A stretch of 64,000 nucleotides of DNA from Allonocardiopsis opalescens (GTDB lineage Bacteria; Actinomycetota; Actinomycetes; Streptosporangiales; Streptosporangiaceae): the NCBI RefSeq assembly GCF_003002095.1, contig NZ_PVZC01000007.1:124001-188000 (forward strand), read 5' to 3'. Shown one piece after another: positions 49,814 through 58,965 of this stretch; the stretch's first letter is position 1, and every line of letters begins with the position of its first letter. The notes below the pieces were generated by a model, which was not told the DNA's origin, made no database searches, and saw only the letters and a program-made list of their open reading frames with translations. The position numbers and the translations under genes are program-made.

Positions 49814-50502
49814 TCAGAACGCGAGGACCGGTCGGCCGGACCGCAGTTCGCCCGGAGTGTGGCCGGTCGCCCACCGCATGGCCCGCGCGAACTGCGGCTG
49901 GTCGTAGTAGCCGCCGCCGGCGACCACGTCGGCGATCGGCTCCCCCGCCGCCAGGAGCCGCGCGGCGTGCCGTGCCTGCTCGATGCTGACGAGCTTGCGG
50001 CGCGATATCCCGACGGCCCGGCGGAAGCGGAGCTGCGCCGTCCGCTCCGACATGGCCCGCGGCCGTTCGCCGTGCCGGATCTCCTCGGCGAGTGAATCGA
50101 AGAACAGCAACCCCGCTCGCACGAGCCGGTCGACGAAGACGTCGACGTTCTGCTCGGTCGGCATCTCCCAGTCGCGGTTGTCCAGCAGGATCCGGTCGCC
50201 TGACGGGGTCGGCAGCACGGCGTCGTTCAGGTCGGCCAGTCCGGCGGGCGGGAACAGGGGCAGATAGGCGCCGAGCCGCAGTTCGACACCGAAGTACTCC
50301 GTGTCCTCCGGACAGGTCATCGGGGTGGCCCTGTCTCCGGTCCGCGCAGGTGCACCGTCAGCCGGTCACCGGACCGCGCGAACGCGATCATGGACGCGCC
50401 TTTGACCACCGAGGCGAAAGGAGTCGCGGCGTCACAGCGTGCCGTCCACACTCGCCGCACCATCGGGAGTTCACCGGCGACAGTGCCGAAGATCAGCCCC
50501 AT
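49814..50502 (-). pseudogene. AraC-family regulator broken by a one-base deletion
   Basis: An ATG at 50502 opens a frame (MGLIFGTVAGELPMVRRVW, then GASMIAFARSGDRLTVHLRGPET) that stops at 50317. From about 50335 the neighbouring frame continues as RATPMTCPEDTEYFGVEL and runs to a normal AraC HTH (VGISRRKLVSIEQARHAARLLAAGEPIADVV, GGGYYDQPQFARAM) at 49814. The two parts match the usual layout of one regulator of about 229 residues. The shift sits near GAGACAGGGCC on the minus strand and fits loss of one base. The downstream part has its own ATG (50320) but no convincing ribosome site. Confidence 0.75.
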
Positions 50503-50636
50503 GGCGGGAGTCTAGCCGGGGGCCACAGTGCCGGTCCGGCTTTCGACCCGGCGGCGGCCAGGACTGGACGAGGGTGCCGGCGGCCGCGGGCATAAAGCAC
50601 TCGCGCGTACGGCCCCGCCGATGATGGGGTGGCACG

Positions 50637-51596
50637 GTGACCGACGACGACGCGGCGGCCGTACTGCCGTCGACACTGGCCTGGGTGGGCCGGCAGCTGG
50701 CAGCCGGCGAGCGGATCGTCGGGATCGAGGCGCTGCACGGCGGCATCACCGCCGAGATGCGGCGGCTGACCATCGCCGCGCGGGACGGACGAACCCGTGA
50801 CCTGGTGCTGCGGAGCTTCGTCGACCCGTTCTACCTGGAACACGCCGAGGACTGGCTGGCCAGGGAGACCGGCGCGCTGTCCCTGCTCGCCGGGACCGGC
50901 GTGCCGGCTCCTGGCCTGGTCGCGGTCGATCCGACCGCCGCGCAGTGCGCGTATCCGTCGCTGCTGATGACGCATCTGCCCGGCCGGCCGGTCCTCGATG
51001 ATGAGGGAGTGGAGACCCGCGTTCCGCTGCTGGCCCGCCAGCTCGCGGCCATCCATGCCGTACGGCCCGTCGAGCGGCCCCGGACGTATGTGGCCTTGAC
51101 GACCGCCGACACCGTCGTGGTTCCGCGGGGCGCCGACGCGGCGGCCTGGGCCGCGGCCATCGACGTGATCCGTAGGCCCCCGCCGCCCTATGCGGGGCGA
51201 TTCCTGCACCGCGACTTCCAACCCGGCAACGTGCTGTTCGACCTGCCGCCCCACGGGCCGGCCGGCGCCCGGATCAGCGGCGTCGTCGACTGGGCCGCGG
51301 CCTCCTGGGGCCCGGCGGATCTCGATGTGGCGCACTGCGCCGTCAATCTCGCGCTGCTGCACGGCCCGGCGTGGGGCCTGCGGTTCCCCGAGGCGTACGA
51401 GGAGGCCGGCGGGGTGCTGGCCGCCGCCGCGAGCGAGCGGCTGTACTGGCAGGTGCGCGACGCGCTGGCCAGTTCGGAAGAAGTGCGGCCGGTGGCGCGG
51501 CAATGGCGCCGGGCAGGGCGGACGGACCTGACGACGCGCACCGTGGAGCAGCGGCTGGACGCCTACGTCACCGCCCTGATGGACGCCCTGGGCTGA
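50637..51596 (+). CDS. APH/choline-kinase-family phosphotransferase
   Basis: A 319-residue aminoglycoside-phosphotransferase-fold kinase. The catalytic loop is FLHRDFQPGNVLFD (near 195), with Asp and Asn in the expected places, and the metal-binding loop is GVVDWAAASWGPADLDVAH (near 220). The N-lobe has HGGITAEMRRLTI and LVLRSF, with Arg where many have the ATP-binding Lys region. The GTG at 50637 is six bases after a weak GGGGTGG. Members phosphorylate small molecules such as aminoglycosides, macrolides or metabolites; this one is unassigned and no resistance should be assumed. Confidence 0.85.
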   Translation: MTDDDAAAVLPSTLAWVGRQLAAGERIVGIEALHGGITAEMRRLTIAARDGRTRDLVLRSFVDPFYLEHAEDWLARETGALSLLAGTGVPAPGLVAVDPTAAQCAYPSLLMTHLPGRPVLDDEGVETRVPLLARQLAAIHAVRPVERPRTYVALTTADTVVVPRGADAAAWAAAIDVIRRPPPPYAGRFLHRDFQPGNVLFDLPPHGPAGARISGVVDWAAASWGPADLDVAHCAVNLALLHGPAWGLRFPEAYEEAGGVLAAAASERLYWQVRDALASSEEVRPVARQWRRAGRTDLTTRTVEQRLDAYVTALMDALG

Positions 51597-51689
51597 GCCG
51601 GCGCGGCCGGGACCCGGCCCGGACCGCACCGTGCACCGCTCGACCAGGCCCTGTCCTCCCGAGGCTCCGGCCAGGGCGGGAACGGCGGC

Positions 51690-52985
51690 TCAGCTCCACA
51701 GGAACGGGACGACCATCGTGGCGAGGGTGAAGACGGGGCCGATGACGACCATGGACAGGCCCCAGATGATCAGGTTGCGGTTGACGCGGGGGCGGTGCTC
51801 TTCGACGGTGGAGGCGACGATCGTCGCGCCCGTGGTGCCGAAGGGGGCGCAGTCCACCAGCGAGGCCGAGATCGCGACGGCGTAGATGAAACCGGTCATC
51901 TCCAGTCCGCCGCCAGGGACCAGCAGCGGAACCGCCAGCGGAATCAGCGCGCCGATGATGCCGATCGTGGACGCGAAGGCGGAGACCAGGGCCGCGATGA
52001 CGCAGATGACCAGCGCCGCGAGCAGCGGCTGGCTGACCGAGCGGGCCGCCTCGCCGAGTTGGTCGATCGCGCCCAGTCTGGTGAGGACGTCGACGTAGGT
52101 GATGATGCCGCCGAGGAGCAGGATCGTGCTCCAGTCCACCCGGCCGATCGCCTTGCGGCCCACGCCGGGGTCGATGAGGGCGATGATGACGGCGATCGTC
52201 AGCGCGACCACACCGAGGTTGATGTCCACCCCGCCCTGCGTGAGCAGGAAGAAGCCGCCGATGAGCACGAGAATCGAGACGATGACGACGACCTGCAGCG
52301 CCGTGGGCCCGGTCCGCGTCGCGGTCCGCCCCTCCGTGCCGCCCGCAGCGGCCGGCGCGGCCGCGCTCTGGGCCTCCCGGGAGCGCGCGATGAGTTCGCG
52401 TCCGCCGAAGAGGAAGAAGGCGACCAGCACGACGAGGGCGTTCACGCCGATGGAGAGCGCGAACATCAGCCCGGCGTTGTAGGGCACCTGGGCGGACGAG
52501 GCGACGGTCTGCACGGTGATGCCGACGATGCTGGTCGGGGCGAGGGCACCGCCCACGATGGCGGAGCTCATCGCGATGCCCATGAGGGTGGAGTTGATGC
52601 GGTGGCTGTGCGCCAGGCTCATCGCGATCGGCACCACGGCGAAGGCGGCGTGCGAGGTGCCGAGGCACGCGACGCCGGTGCCGATCAGCCACAGGCCCCA
52701 GGGCAGCAGCGCCACCCGGTCGCCGATGAGCACCAGCGAGCGGTCGACCAGCCAGTCGATGGTGCCCGTCTCGCGTGCGATGCCGAAGAGGTAGGTGATG
52801 CCCAGCAGGATGACGAGCGCGTCGACCGGGAAGCCGCCCAGCACGTCGTCAAGGCTCTCGCCGACGACGCCGATGCCGACGACGAAGGCGCCGACGAGCG
52901 CGAGCGCGCCCATGTGGACATTGCGCAGGGACGAGATCGCGAAGACCGCGGCGAGCCCGATCAGGGCGATGATCTCGGCGGTCAT
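51690..52985 (-). CDS. MatC/SLC13-type dicarboxylate carrier
   Basis: A 431-residue membrane protein with about eleven to twelve hydrophobic segments. The N-terminus (MTAEIIALIGLAAVFAISSLRNVHMGALALVGAFVVG) matches the MatC N-terminal type of carboxylate carrier. The two-fold repeat shows as GVACLGTSHAAFAVVPIAM and the later SAFASTIGIIGALIPLAVPLL. It lies downstream of the oxidoreductase gene in the same leftward unit (gap 73 bases) and next to a sugar-acid kinase and decarboxylase. Uptake of a four-carbon sugar acid is a reasonable inference. Confidence 0.8.
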   Translation of the reverse strand: MTAEIIALIGLAAVFAISSLRNVHMGALALVGAFVVGIGVVGESLDDVLGGFPVDALVILLGITYLFGIARETGTIDWLVDRSLVLIGDRVALLPWGLWLIGTGVACLGTSHAAFAVVPIAMSLAHSHRINSTLMGIAMSSAIVGGALAPTSIVGITVQTVASSAQVPYNAGLMFALSIGVNALVVLVAFFLFGGRELIARSREAQSAAAPAAAGGTEGRTATRTGPTALQVVVIVSILVLIGGFFLLTQGGVDINLGVVALTIAVIIALIDPGVGRKAIGRVDWSTILLLGGIITYVDVLTRLGAIDQLGEAARSVSQPLLAALVICVIAALVSAFASTIGIIGALIPLAVPLLVPGGGLEMTGFIYAVAISASLVDCAPFGTTGATIVASTVEEHRPRVNRNLIIWGLSMVVIGPVFTLATMVVPFLWS

Positions 52986-53058
52986 GCCGCGCCGCCGCGG
53001 TGTGCGGGCGCGCGGTGGGGGGTGCGCGCGGTACGGGTCGTCATCGGGTTCACTCCAG

Positions 53059-54414
53059 CTAGATGGTGCGGGCGGTGCCTGCGAGGTAGGCGGCGTGCGC
53101 GCGGGGGTCGGTGCCCTCGACGTCGCTCAGTGCGATGAGCCCGCCTTTCGGGACGGGCCGGCGCAGCCGGGCGCCGTCGAGCAGGTAGTAGGGCGCGGCG
53201 TCCGGGGTCGGCGCGATCATGACCGGCGCGACGCCCGCGATCTCGTGGTGGTGCCCGGCGACGGCGAAGGCCGTGCCGGCATCCAGGTCGTCCGTGGCCC
53301 GCGCGGCCAGCACGGTGGTCCAGCGCGCGGGCGGCGCCGCGGCGCGGTCGACGGCGGCGTGCACCGTGAGCGGCGTCTCCACGCCCATGTAGTGGTAGGG
53401 CCAGTAGACGCACGCGTAGCGGCCGTCCCGGCTGAGCACGTGCCCCTTGCCGCGCAGGGTGCGCCAGGTCGCCGGGTCGCCGGTGCGGACGACGGCGAAG
53501 ACGCCGCCGGCGAAGCTCGCCTCGCCGGGCAACCGCAGCGCGGAGAAGACGTCCACGATGCCGTCGCGGCCGGTGATCCCGCCGTGCTCGCGGGCGGCGT
53601 AGACGTCGGCCAGCTCGCCGATCCGGGCCACCGGGTAGTGCAGGGCCTCGACGTCGGCCGTGGCGCCGGTGCGGGTGGCCACGACGGTCATCTCGCAGGA
53701 GTCGGCGGCCGCGGCCCGCTTCAGGCCCCGCACCGCCTCGGCCCGCCGCGCGAGCACGGCCGGAACGTCGTCGCCGAGTTCGAGCAGGCCGAGCAGCTCG
53801 GGGGCGTCGACGGTGGCGCCGGCCTGGGTCACCCGGCCGGTGGCGGGGTCGAGCTCCAGGTCGTATTCGCCGGACTTGCCGATGGCGACCACGTCGAGGC
53901 CGACCGCGGCGACCCAGTCGAGCAGGCGCAGCAGGTTGGCGGGCTGGTCGCCGTCGCCCGGCAGGTAGCTCAGCCCCCGCTCGGCGGCGCGGGCGCTCAG
54001 CTCCACCCCGGTGACGGTGTCGACCTCCTTGCTCACCATCACGACGTGCACGCCGTGGTCGAGCGCGGCGGCGGCGTAGCGGTAGCCGTCGGCGACCCGC
54101 CCGCACGCCTCGACGAGCACGTCGACCGCGGCCCAGTCGACCGCGTCGCCCGAGGCCGCGAGCACGACCATGCCCTCGGCGACGTGCCGCGCGGTGTCGG
54201 CCGGGTCGGCGGAGCGGACGACCCTGGCCGGGTCGGTGCCGAGTTCGCCGAGCGTCCGCCGCACACCGGGCACGTCCGGGTCGATGAGCACGGCCGGCAC
54301 GATCTCGGGCGTCAGCGCGAGCTGCGCGAGGAAGGTGCGCCCGTAGCCGCCGTTGGCGCCGGTGAGCGCGATCCGGATCGGGGCCCTGCCGCGAGCGGTG
54401 TGAGTGAGGATCAC
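53059..54414 (-). CDS. NAD(P)-dependent homoserine-dehydrogenase-like oxidoreductase
   Basis: A 451-residue protein. N-terminal Rossmann domain: IRIALTGANGGYGRTFLAQLAL, then VLIDPDVPG and GVHVVMVSKEVD, the order seen in homoserine-dehydrogenase-like proteins. The C-terminal part has the SAF-like stretch found in this group (LARAT, GTAFAVAGHHHEIA, APYYLLDGARL). The GTG at 54414 has GGGAG eight bases before it. It is divergent from the kinase gene and should provide the oxidation step that turns a sugar acid into the oxo acid used by the OtnK-like kinase. The usual enzymes for that step are LtnD or DenD, which are different families, so this is a variant assignment. Confidence 0.7.
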   Translation of the reverse strand: MILTHTARGRAPIRIALTGANGGYGRTFLAQLALTPEIVPAVLIDPDVPGVRRTLGELGTDPARVVRSADPADTARHVAEGMVVLAASGDAVDWAAVDVLVEACGRVADGYRYAAAALDHGVHVVMVSKEVDTVTGVELSARAAERGLSYLPGDGDQPANLLRLLDWVAAVGLDVVAIGKSGEYDLELDPATGRVTQAGATVDAPELLGLLELGDDVPAVLARRAEAVRGLKRAAAADSCEMTVVATRTGATADVEALHYPVARIGELADVYAAREHGGITGRDGIVDVFSALRLPGEASFAGGVFAVVRTGDPATWRTLRGKGHVLSRDGRYACVYWPYHYMGVETPLTVHAAVDRAAAPPARWTTVLAARATDDLDAGTAFAVAGHHHEIAGVAPVMIAPTPDAAPYYLLDGARLRRPVPKGGLIALSDVEGTDPRAHAAYLAGTARTI

Positions 54415-54507
54415 CGTTGTTCTCCCGTGTGCACCCGCTCGGCCGTCGAGCCGGGTCCGGGTCACTGTGCCAGGGATTCCAAGATCGCACAAGTTTGCAA
54501 CAAATCT

Positions 54508-54522
54508 TCACATACGGTGTGA
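54508..54522. promoter_or_regulatory. Inverted repeat TCACA-N5-TGTGA between divergent sugar-acid genes
   Basis: TCACA (54508-54512) and TGTGA (54518-54522) form a perfect repeat in the 172-base gap between the oxidoreductase (leftward) and kinase (rightward). It is the natural place for an operator serving both directions; the DeoR regulator encoded downstream is the first candidate. Confidence 0.5.
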
Positions 54523-54586
54523 TGACCAGGTAGGCGGGCGACCCCGCCACGGACGGCAGCCGCGGGGCGGCGAGAGAGGAGCCGGC

Positions 54587-55816
54587 ATGCTCGGGGCCAT
54601 CGCCGACGACTTCACGGGCGCGACGGACCTGGCGACGATGCTGCGCCGGTCCGGCCACCGCGTCGCGGTCGTCATCGAGGACGGCGCGCTTCCCGCCGGC
54701 GACGGCGGTGCGGTCGACGCGGTCGTCGTCGCGCTGAAGACCCGCACCGCGCCGGTCGCCGAGGCGGTGCGGGCGTCCATCGGCGCGCTCGGCCGGCTGC
54801 GCGCCTGGGGCGCCGACCGCTGCTACCTGAAGTACTGCTCCACCTTCGACTCCACCGACACGGGCAATATCGGCCCCGTCCTCGACGCCCTCGCCGACGC
54901 GCTCGACGCCGAGCGGGTGGTGGTGGTCCCGTCCCTGCCGGCCAACGGCCGCACCGTGTACCACGGTCACCTGTTCGTCGGCCCGGACCTGCTGGAGAAC
55001 TCCTCCATGCGCAAGCACCCGCTCACCCCGATGACGCGCTCGCGCGTCGCCGAGCTGCTGCGCCCGCAGACCGCGCACGAGGTCGCCGAGGTCCCCTGGG
55101 AGACGGTGCGGCTCGGCGGCGAGGCGCTGCGCTCGGCGCTGGCGGGCACGTCCGCGCGCTACGCGGTCGTGGACGCGATCGAGGACGCCGACCTGCTGGC
55201 GATCGGCGCCGCGACCGCGGACGACGTTCTCGTCTCGGGCGGCTCGGGGCTCGCTCTCGGCATCCCGGGGCCGCGCCGCGGCGGCGCGCCGTGGGTCGCG
55301 CCGCCGCCCGGCCGCGGCGCCGTGCTGTGCGGCAGCGTGTCCCGTACCAGCCTGGCCCAGGTCGCGCATGCCGCGCTCGACCGGCCCGTCCGCCGGATCG
55401 ACCTCGACGCCGCCCTGGCGGACCCCGGCGCGGAGGCGGCGGCCATCGCCGACTGGGTGCTCACCCGGCCGCCCGACACCGCGCCCGTGGTGTGCGCGGC
55501 CCGGGAGCGCGCCGACGTCCGCGCGGAGGTCGGCGGCACACCGGGCGCGGTGCTCGTGGAGGCGGTGCTGGCGGACGTCGCCGCCCGGCTGGTCTCCTCC
55601 GGGCAGGTCACCGCCCTGGTCGTCGCCGGCGGCGAGACCAGCGGGGCGGTGGTCAGGGCCCTCGGCGTCGGCGTGCTGCACATCGGCCCCGAACTCGCCC
55701 CCGGCGTGTGCTGGGCCACCGCCGACGCGCACGGACGGGGCATCGCGATCGCGCTCAAGAGCGGGAACTTCGGCGGCACCGACCTGTTCACCCGCGCATG
55801 GGAGGCGCTGAGGTGA
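54587..55816 (+). CDS. otnK: Four-carbon acid sugar kinase (DUF1537, OtnK type)
   Basis: A 409-residue two-domain kinase that phosphorylates 3-oxo-tetronates. Seen: MLGAIADDFTGATDLA at the N-terminus (family signature), LKYCSTFDSTDTGNIGPV near residue 85, VPSLPANGRTVYHGHLFVG near 115, and in the C-terminal nucleotide-binding half VVAGGETSGAVVRALGV and LALKSGNFGG-like IALKSGNFGGTDLF at the end. The ATG at 54587 has AGGAG eight bases upstream. It is followed by the OtnC-type gene with a GTGA overlap, the classical partner. Members of the family differ in substrate stereochemistry, so L- or D-form is not assigned. Confidence 0.9.
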   Translation: MLGAIADDFTGATDLATMLRRSGHRVAVVIEDGALPAGDGGAVDAVVVALKTRTAPVAEAVRASIGALGRLRAWGADRCYLKYCSTFDSTDTGNIGPVLDALADALDAERVVVVPSLPANGRTVYHGHLFVGPDLLENSSMRKHPLTPMTRSRVAELLRPQTAHEVAEVPWETVRLGGEALRSALAGTSARYAVVDAIEDADLLAIGAATADDVLVSGGSGLALGIPGPRRGGAPWVAPPPGRGAVLCGSVSRTSLAQVAHAALDRPVRRIDLDAALADPGAEAAAIADWVLTRPPDTAPVVCAARERADVRAEVGGTPGAVLVEAVLADVAARLVSSGQVTALVVAGGETSGAVVRALGVGVLHIGPELAPGVCWATADAHGRGIAIALKSGNFGGTDLFTRAWEALR

Positions 55817-56460
55817 CGGGCATCGGCGAACTCATCGCCGCGGGACGGGCCCTCGTCGACACCGGGCTGAGCCCGGGCACCAGCGGCAACATCAGCCTGC
55901 GCGCCGGCGAGCGGGTGATCATCACCGGCACCGGCGCCCCGCTCGGCGCGCTCACCGCTGCCCACTTCGCCGAAGTCGCGCTCGACGGAACACACCTCGC
56001 CGGTGCGCGCCCGTCCAAGGAGACACCGCTGCACCTGGGCCTGTACGGGCGCGACGACCGCCACCGCGCCGTCGTGCACCTGCACTCGCCGCAGGCCGTC
56101 GCCCTGTCGTGCCTGCGGCCGTGGCGCCCGCACAACGCCGTGCCGCCGCTGACCCCGTATTTCGTGATGAAAGTGGGCCAGACGCCCCTGCTGCCGTACC
56201 GTCATCCCGGCGACCCCGCGCTCGGCGACGACATCCGGGCGCTGGAGTGGCCGGTGCGGGCGGCGCTGCTGGCCAACCACGGCTCGGTGGTCGCCGGCGG
56301 GACCGTCGCCGAGGCGGTCGAGTGCGCGACCGAACTGGAGGAGGCGTGCCGGATCGCGCTGCTCACCGAGGGCCTGAGCCGCCGCGAGCTGACCGACGCC
56401 CAGGCGGCCGAGCTCGCGGCCCGATGGAACAGCCCGTGGACACGGGTGGACGCAGACTGA
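55813..56460 (+). CDS. otnC: 3-oxo-tetronate 4-phosphate decarboxylase (class II aldolase, OtnC type)
   Basis: A 215-residue class II aldolase-fold enzyme. Seen: LSPGTSGNISLRAGERVIITGTG (substrate loop) near residue 18, VVHLHSPQAVALSCL with the zinc-binding His pair near residue 90, and LLANHGSVVAGGTVAEAVE with the third His near 155. In the known pathway it removes CO2 from the phosphorylated oxo acid to give dihydroxyacetone phosphate. The GTG start overlaps the kinase stop (GTGA) with GGAGG upstream, so they are co-translated. Confidence 0.88.
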   Translation: MTGIGELIAAGRALVDTGLSPGTSGNISLRAGERVIITGTGAPLGALTAAHFAEVALDGTHLAGARPSKETPLHLGLYGRDDRHRAVVHLHSPQAVALSCLRPWRPHNAVPPLTPYFVMKVGQTPLLPYRHPGDPALGDDIRALEWPVRAALLANHGSVVAGGTVAEAVECATELEEACRIALLTEGLSRRELTDAQAAELAARWNSPWTRVDAD

Positions 56461-56474
56461 CCCCGGGAGGACCC

Positions 56475-57311
56475 ATGCCACGCTCGACACCGCTCATCCC
56501 CGAACAGCGAAGGCAGCAGATCCTCCGCATCCTCCGCACCGAGCAGGTGCTCAGCTACCGCCAGATCACCGAGCTGCTCGGCGTCAGCCAGATGACGGCC
56601 CGCCGCGACGTCGCCGCACTGGCCGGGCAGGGGCGGCTGCGGGCGACCCAGGGCGGCGCCGCGGCGATCGAACGGCTCGACGCGGAGCCGCTCCGCGCGG
56701 AGAAGGCCCGCACCGACCTGCCGCAGAAGTCCGCGATCGCCCGCGCGGCGGCCGAGCTGGTCACCGACTCCATGACGGTCTACCTCGACGCCGGCACCAC
56801 CGTGCAGTCCATCCGCCCGCACCTCGAAGCCCGGCGAGGGCTCACGATCGTGTCGAACGACCTCAGCACGATCCACGCCTTCCTCGACCACCCCGGCGCC
56901 GAGCTGATCTGCGTCGGCGGGCGCGTCGACCGCGACAACGAGTCCATGATCGGGCGCCTCGCGACGATCACGCTCTCTGAGCTGTGCCTGGACCTCGCCC
57001 TGCTGTCGTCGAGCTCATGGGACGTCCGCCACGGCGTCACCACGCCCGTCGAAGCCAAGATCGACCCCAAGCGCGCGGCGCTCTCCTCGGCCGGCTCCGT
57101 GGCGCTCCTCGCCGACAGTGGCAAGTACGGCCGCTACGCCAAGTACCGCGTCCTCACCCTTGACGAGCTCGACACGGTGATCACCGACACCGGCCTCGGC
57201 GAGGCGGAGTCCGAACAGGTGGCGGCGCTCGGCGTCGAAGTCGTCCTCGCGGACCCGGACCGGCCCGCCGGCGACCCACCGCACGGCCCGGCGGAGGCCG
57301 CGCCGCGGTAG
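56475..57311 (+). CDS. DeoR-family regulator of the sugar-acid locus
   Basis: A 278-residue DeoR protein, 14 bases after the decarboxylase gene. HTH: QQILRILRTEQVLSYRQITELLGVSQMTARRDVAAL, with the family's VSxMTxRRD core. The sensor domain reads MTVYLDAGTTVQSI and LTIVSNDLSTIHAF, then GLALLSSSS-like text and the closing VALLADSGKYG. The ATG at 56475 has GGGAGG. The regulator probably senses a phosphorylated pathway intermediate and controls the divergent sugar-acid genes, perhaps through TCACA-N5-TGTGA. Confidence 0.9.
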   Translation: MPRSTPLIPEQRRQQILRILRTEQVLSYRQITELLGVSQMTARRDVAALAGQGRLRATQGGAAAIERLDAEPLRAEKARTDLPQKSAIARAAAELVTDSMTVYLDAGTTVQSIRPHLEARRGLTIVSNDLSTIHAFLDHPGAELICVGGRVDRDNESMIGRLATITLSELCLDLALLSSSSWDVRHGVTTPVEAKIDPKRAALSSAGSVALLADSGKYGRYAKYRVLTLDELDTVITDTGLGEAESEQVAALGVEVVLADPDRPAGDPPHGPAEAAPR

Positions 57312-57343
57312 CCGGCCCGTCCGGACGAAGCGGACGGGCCGGC
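57311..57343. terminator. Strong bidirectional terminator hairpin
   Basis: A perfect 13-bp stem, GCCGGCCCGTCCG (57311-57323) and CGGACGGGCCGGC (57331-57343), with a seven-base loop. It begins at the last base of the DeoR stop codon and stands between that gene and the convergent pectate lyase gene, so it can serve both. Confidence 0.8.
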
Positions 57344-57372
57344 CGGGGCCGCCGATCGGGGATGCCGGGCGG

Positions 57373-58965
57373 CTACGGCGTCACCACCCTGCCGCCGAAG
57401 GTCACCACCAGGCGGCCGTCCGCGGCGAAGGACCAGCCGAGGGTCCCGGTGTAGGAGGAGCACCGGGAGCCGTTGGAGCCGGACCAGAACTGGTTCGAGC
57501 CGTCGGCGCTGCCGATGATCCTGTCGTTGGTGCCGTCGCCGCTGAAGCAGGAGACGTTCTCGCGGAAGACCGAGGTCCCGCCGTCGAAGTTGAAGTTGCG
57601 CTGGCCGCTGTCGATGCTGACATTGCCGGAGATGGTCATGGTGCCCGGGTTCCTGTTGTAGGTGAACCCGTGCCTGCCGTTGTCGTAGGCGATGTTGCGC
57701 CGGATGACGTGGTCGACGGGCACGTCCTCGCCGCCGAGCTTGTAGCCGTTGCGGTCGCCGCTGGAGTTCTGGGTGCCGTCGCTGAGGGTGCCGTTCCCGT
57801 AGGACAGCGAGTCCTCGATGGTCACCGCGCCGATGGGGCCCTCGTCGGCGTAGGTGTAGAGGTCCCAGCCGTCGTCGATGTTGTTGTGGGCCACGGAGTA
57901 GCGGAAGACGTTGCCCGGGCCGGAGGTGAGCTTCGCGGCGAAGCCGTCGGCGTCCTCGCCGTCGGAGTCGGCGTTGTCGTGCGAGCGCGCGCTCAGGACG
58001 AGGTTGTTGGCGGGCCACTGCTCGCGGGGGGTGCTGGAGGTCGCCCGCGCGATCTGCAGCCCGGAGTCGCGGTTGAACCGCGTCACCGTGCGCTCGAAGA
58101 TGTTGTTGCTGCCGCCGACGAAGATGCCGTTGTCACCGGCGCGCTCGACCACGATGCCGGAGACGTGCCAGTAGGACCCGTTCACGGCGAGGCCGCGGTT
58201 GGCGGAGTTCTCGCTCTGGGCCGAGAAGTTCAGCACCGGGGTCTCGCCCGGGTAGGCCGACAGCCGGGTGCGGTCGCCGGCGGTGCCGTTGCTGCCCTGC
58301 GGGATGGTGACCGTCTGCGAGAACTGGTAGGTCCCTCCCCTCAGGTAGATGGTTCCGCCGGGGGCGATGCGGCTGATCGCCGAGGTGAGCGTGGTCGGCG
58401 CCGCCTCCGTGCCGGCCGCGCCGTCCTGGCCGTCGGGCGCGACGTACAGGGTGTCCCCCGACGGCTGCGGGTCGCCGTTGCCGCCGTCGGTCGTGACGTC
58501 GAGGTAGTCGATGTTGGGCAGGCCGCCGGAGCCGGTGGCGGCGAGCCTGATGGTGTTGCCGCCCGCGTTCAGCGGCACGGTGAAGTTCTGCGTGGCCCAG
58601 CTGGTCCACGCCCCGGTGGCCTGGAACGAGGCGGACTGGACGGTCGAGCCGTTCACCACCAGGTTCGCCGCCCGCGCGCTCGAGCTTCCGTTGGCGAAGC
58701 GGACCGCGAGCTGCGCCTGGCCGGACGCGGGGGCGTTGACCGTGAACTGCAGGGACGCGCCGGTGCTGTTGGTGGTGTCGCAGAAGCCGGAGCCGGAGAA
58801 TCCGGAGTGCTCCGAGGCGACCGCTCCGTCGCAGGCGGCGCTCTCCGCCTCGTACCGGACCGTCGCGGCGTGCGCGGTGCCGGCCGCGGACAGGACCGTC
58901 GCGGCGGCGACCAGGCCGGTGGACCAGACGGCCACCAGCGTTCTCCATCTCCTTCGTCGGGGCAT
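57373..58965 (-). CDS. Secreted pectate lyase, CBM35-PL9
   Basis: A 530-residue secreted enzyme. Signal peptide: MPRRRRWRT, a hydrophobic core (LVAAATVLSAAG) and AHA as the cleavage site near residue 33. CBM35/6-like module (about 35-160; VRYEAESAACDG, then PNIDYLDV). Catalytic parallel beta-helix (about 175-520): GGTIYLRGGTYQFS, then DADGFAAKLTSGPGNVF, HNNIDDGWDLYTYAD, DRNGYKLGGEDVPVDHVI and GFTYNRNPGTMTISGN, the pattern of PL9 pectate lyases with their Asp/Lys/Asn active-site strands. It cleaves de-esterified pectin by beta-elimination. The ATG at 58965 has GGGAG upstream. A LacI-type operator (59344-59359) sits further upstream. With the arabinosidase operon at the left end of the window, it suggests growth on pectic plant material. 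Confidence 0.9.
   Translation of the reverse strand: MPRRRRWRTLVAVWSTGLVAAATVLSAAGTAHAATVRYEAESAACDGAVASEHSGFSGSGFCDTTNSTGASLQFTVNAPASGQAQLAVRFANGSSSARAANLVVNGSTVQSASFQATGAWTSWATQNFTVPLNAGGNTIRLAATGSGGLPNIDYLDVTTDGGNGDPQPSGDTLYVAPDGQDGAAGTEAAPTTLTSAISRIAPGGTIYLRGGTYQFSQTVTIPQGSNGTAGDRTRLSAYPGETPVLNFSAQSENSANRGLAVNGSYWHVSGIVVERAGDNGIFVGGSNNIFERTVTRFNRDSGLQIARATSSTPREQWPANNLVLSARSHDNADSDGEDADGFAAKLTSGPGNVFRYSVAHNNIDDGWDLYTYADEGPIGAVTIEDSLSYGNGTLSDGTQNSSGDRNGYKLGGEDVPVDHVIRRNIAYDNGRHGFTYNRNPGTMTISGNVSIDSGQRNFNFDGGTSVFRENVSCFSGDGTNDRIIGSADGSNQFWSGSNGSRCSSYTGTLGWSFAADGRLVVTFGGRVVTP

Noticed and set aside
51600..51630. GC-rich inverted repeat between APH and MatC genes
   Set aside because: The perfect arms leave a one-base loop and the alternatives are poor; not convincing as a terminator.
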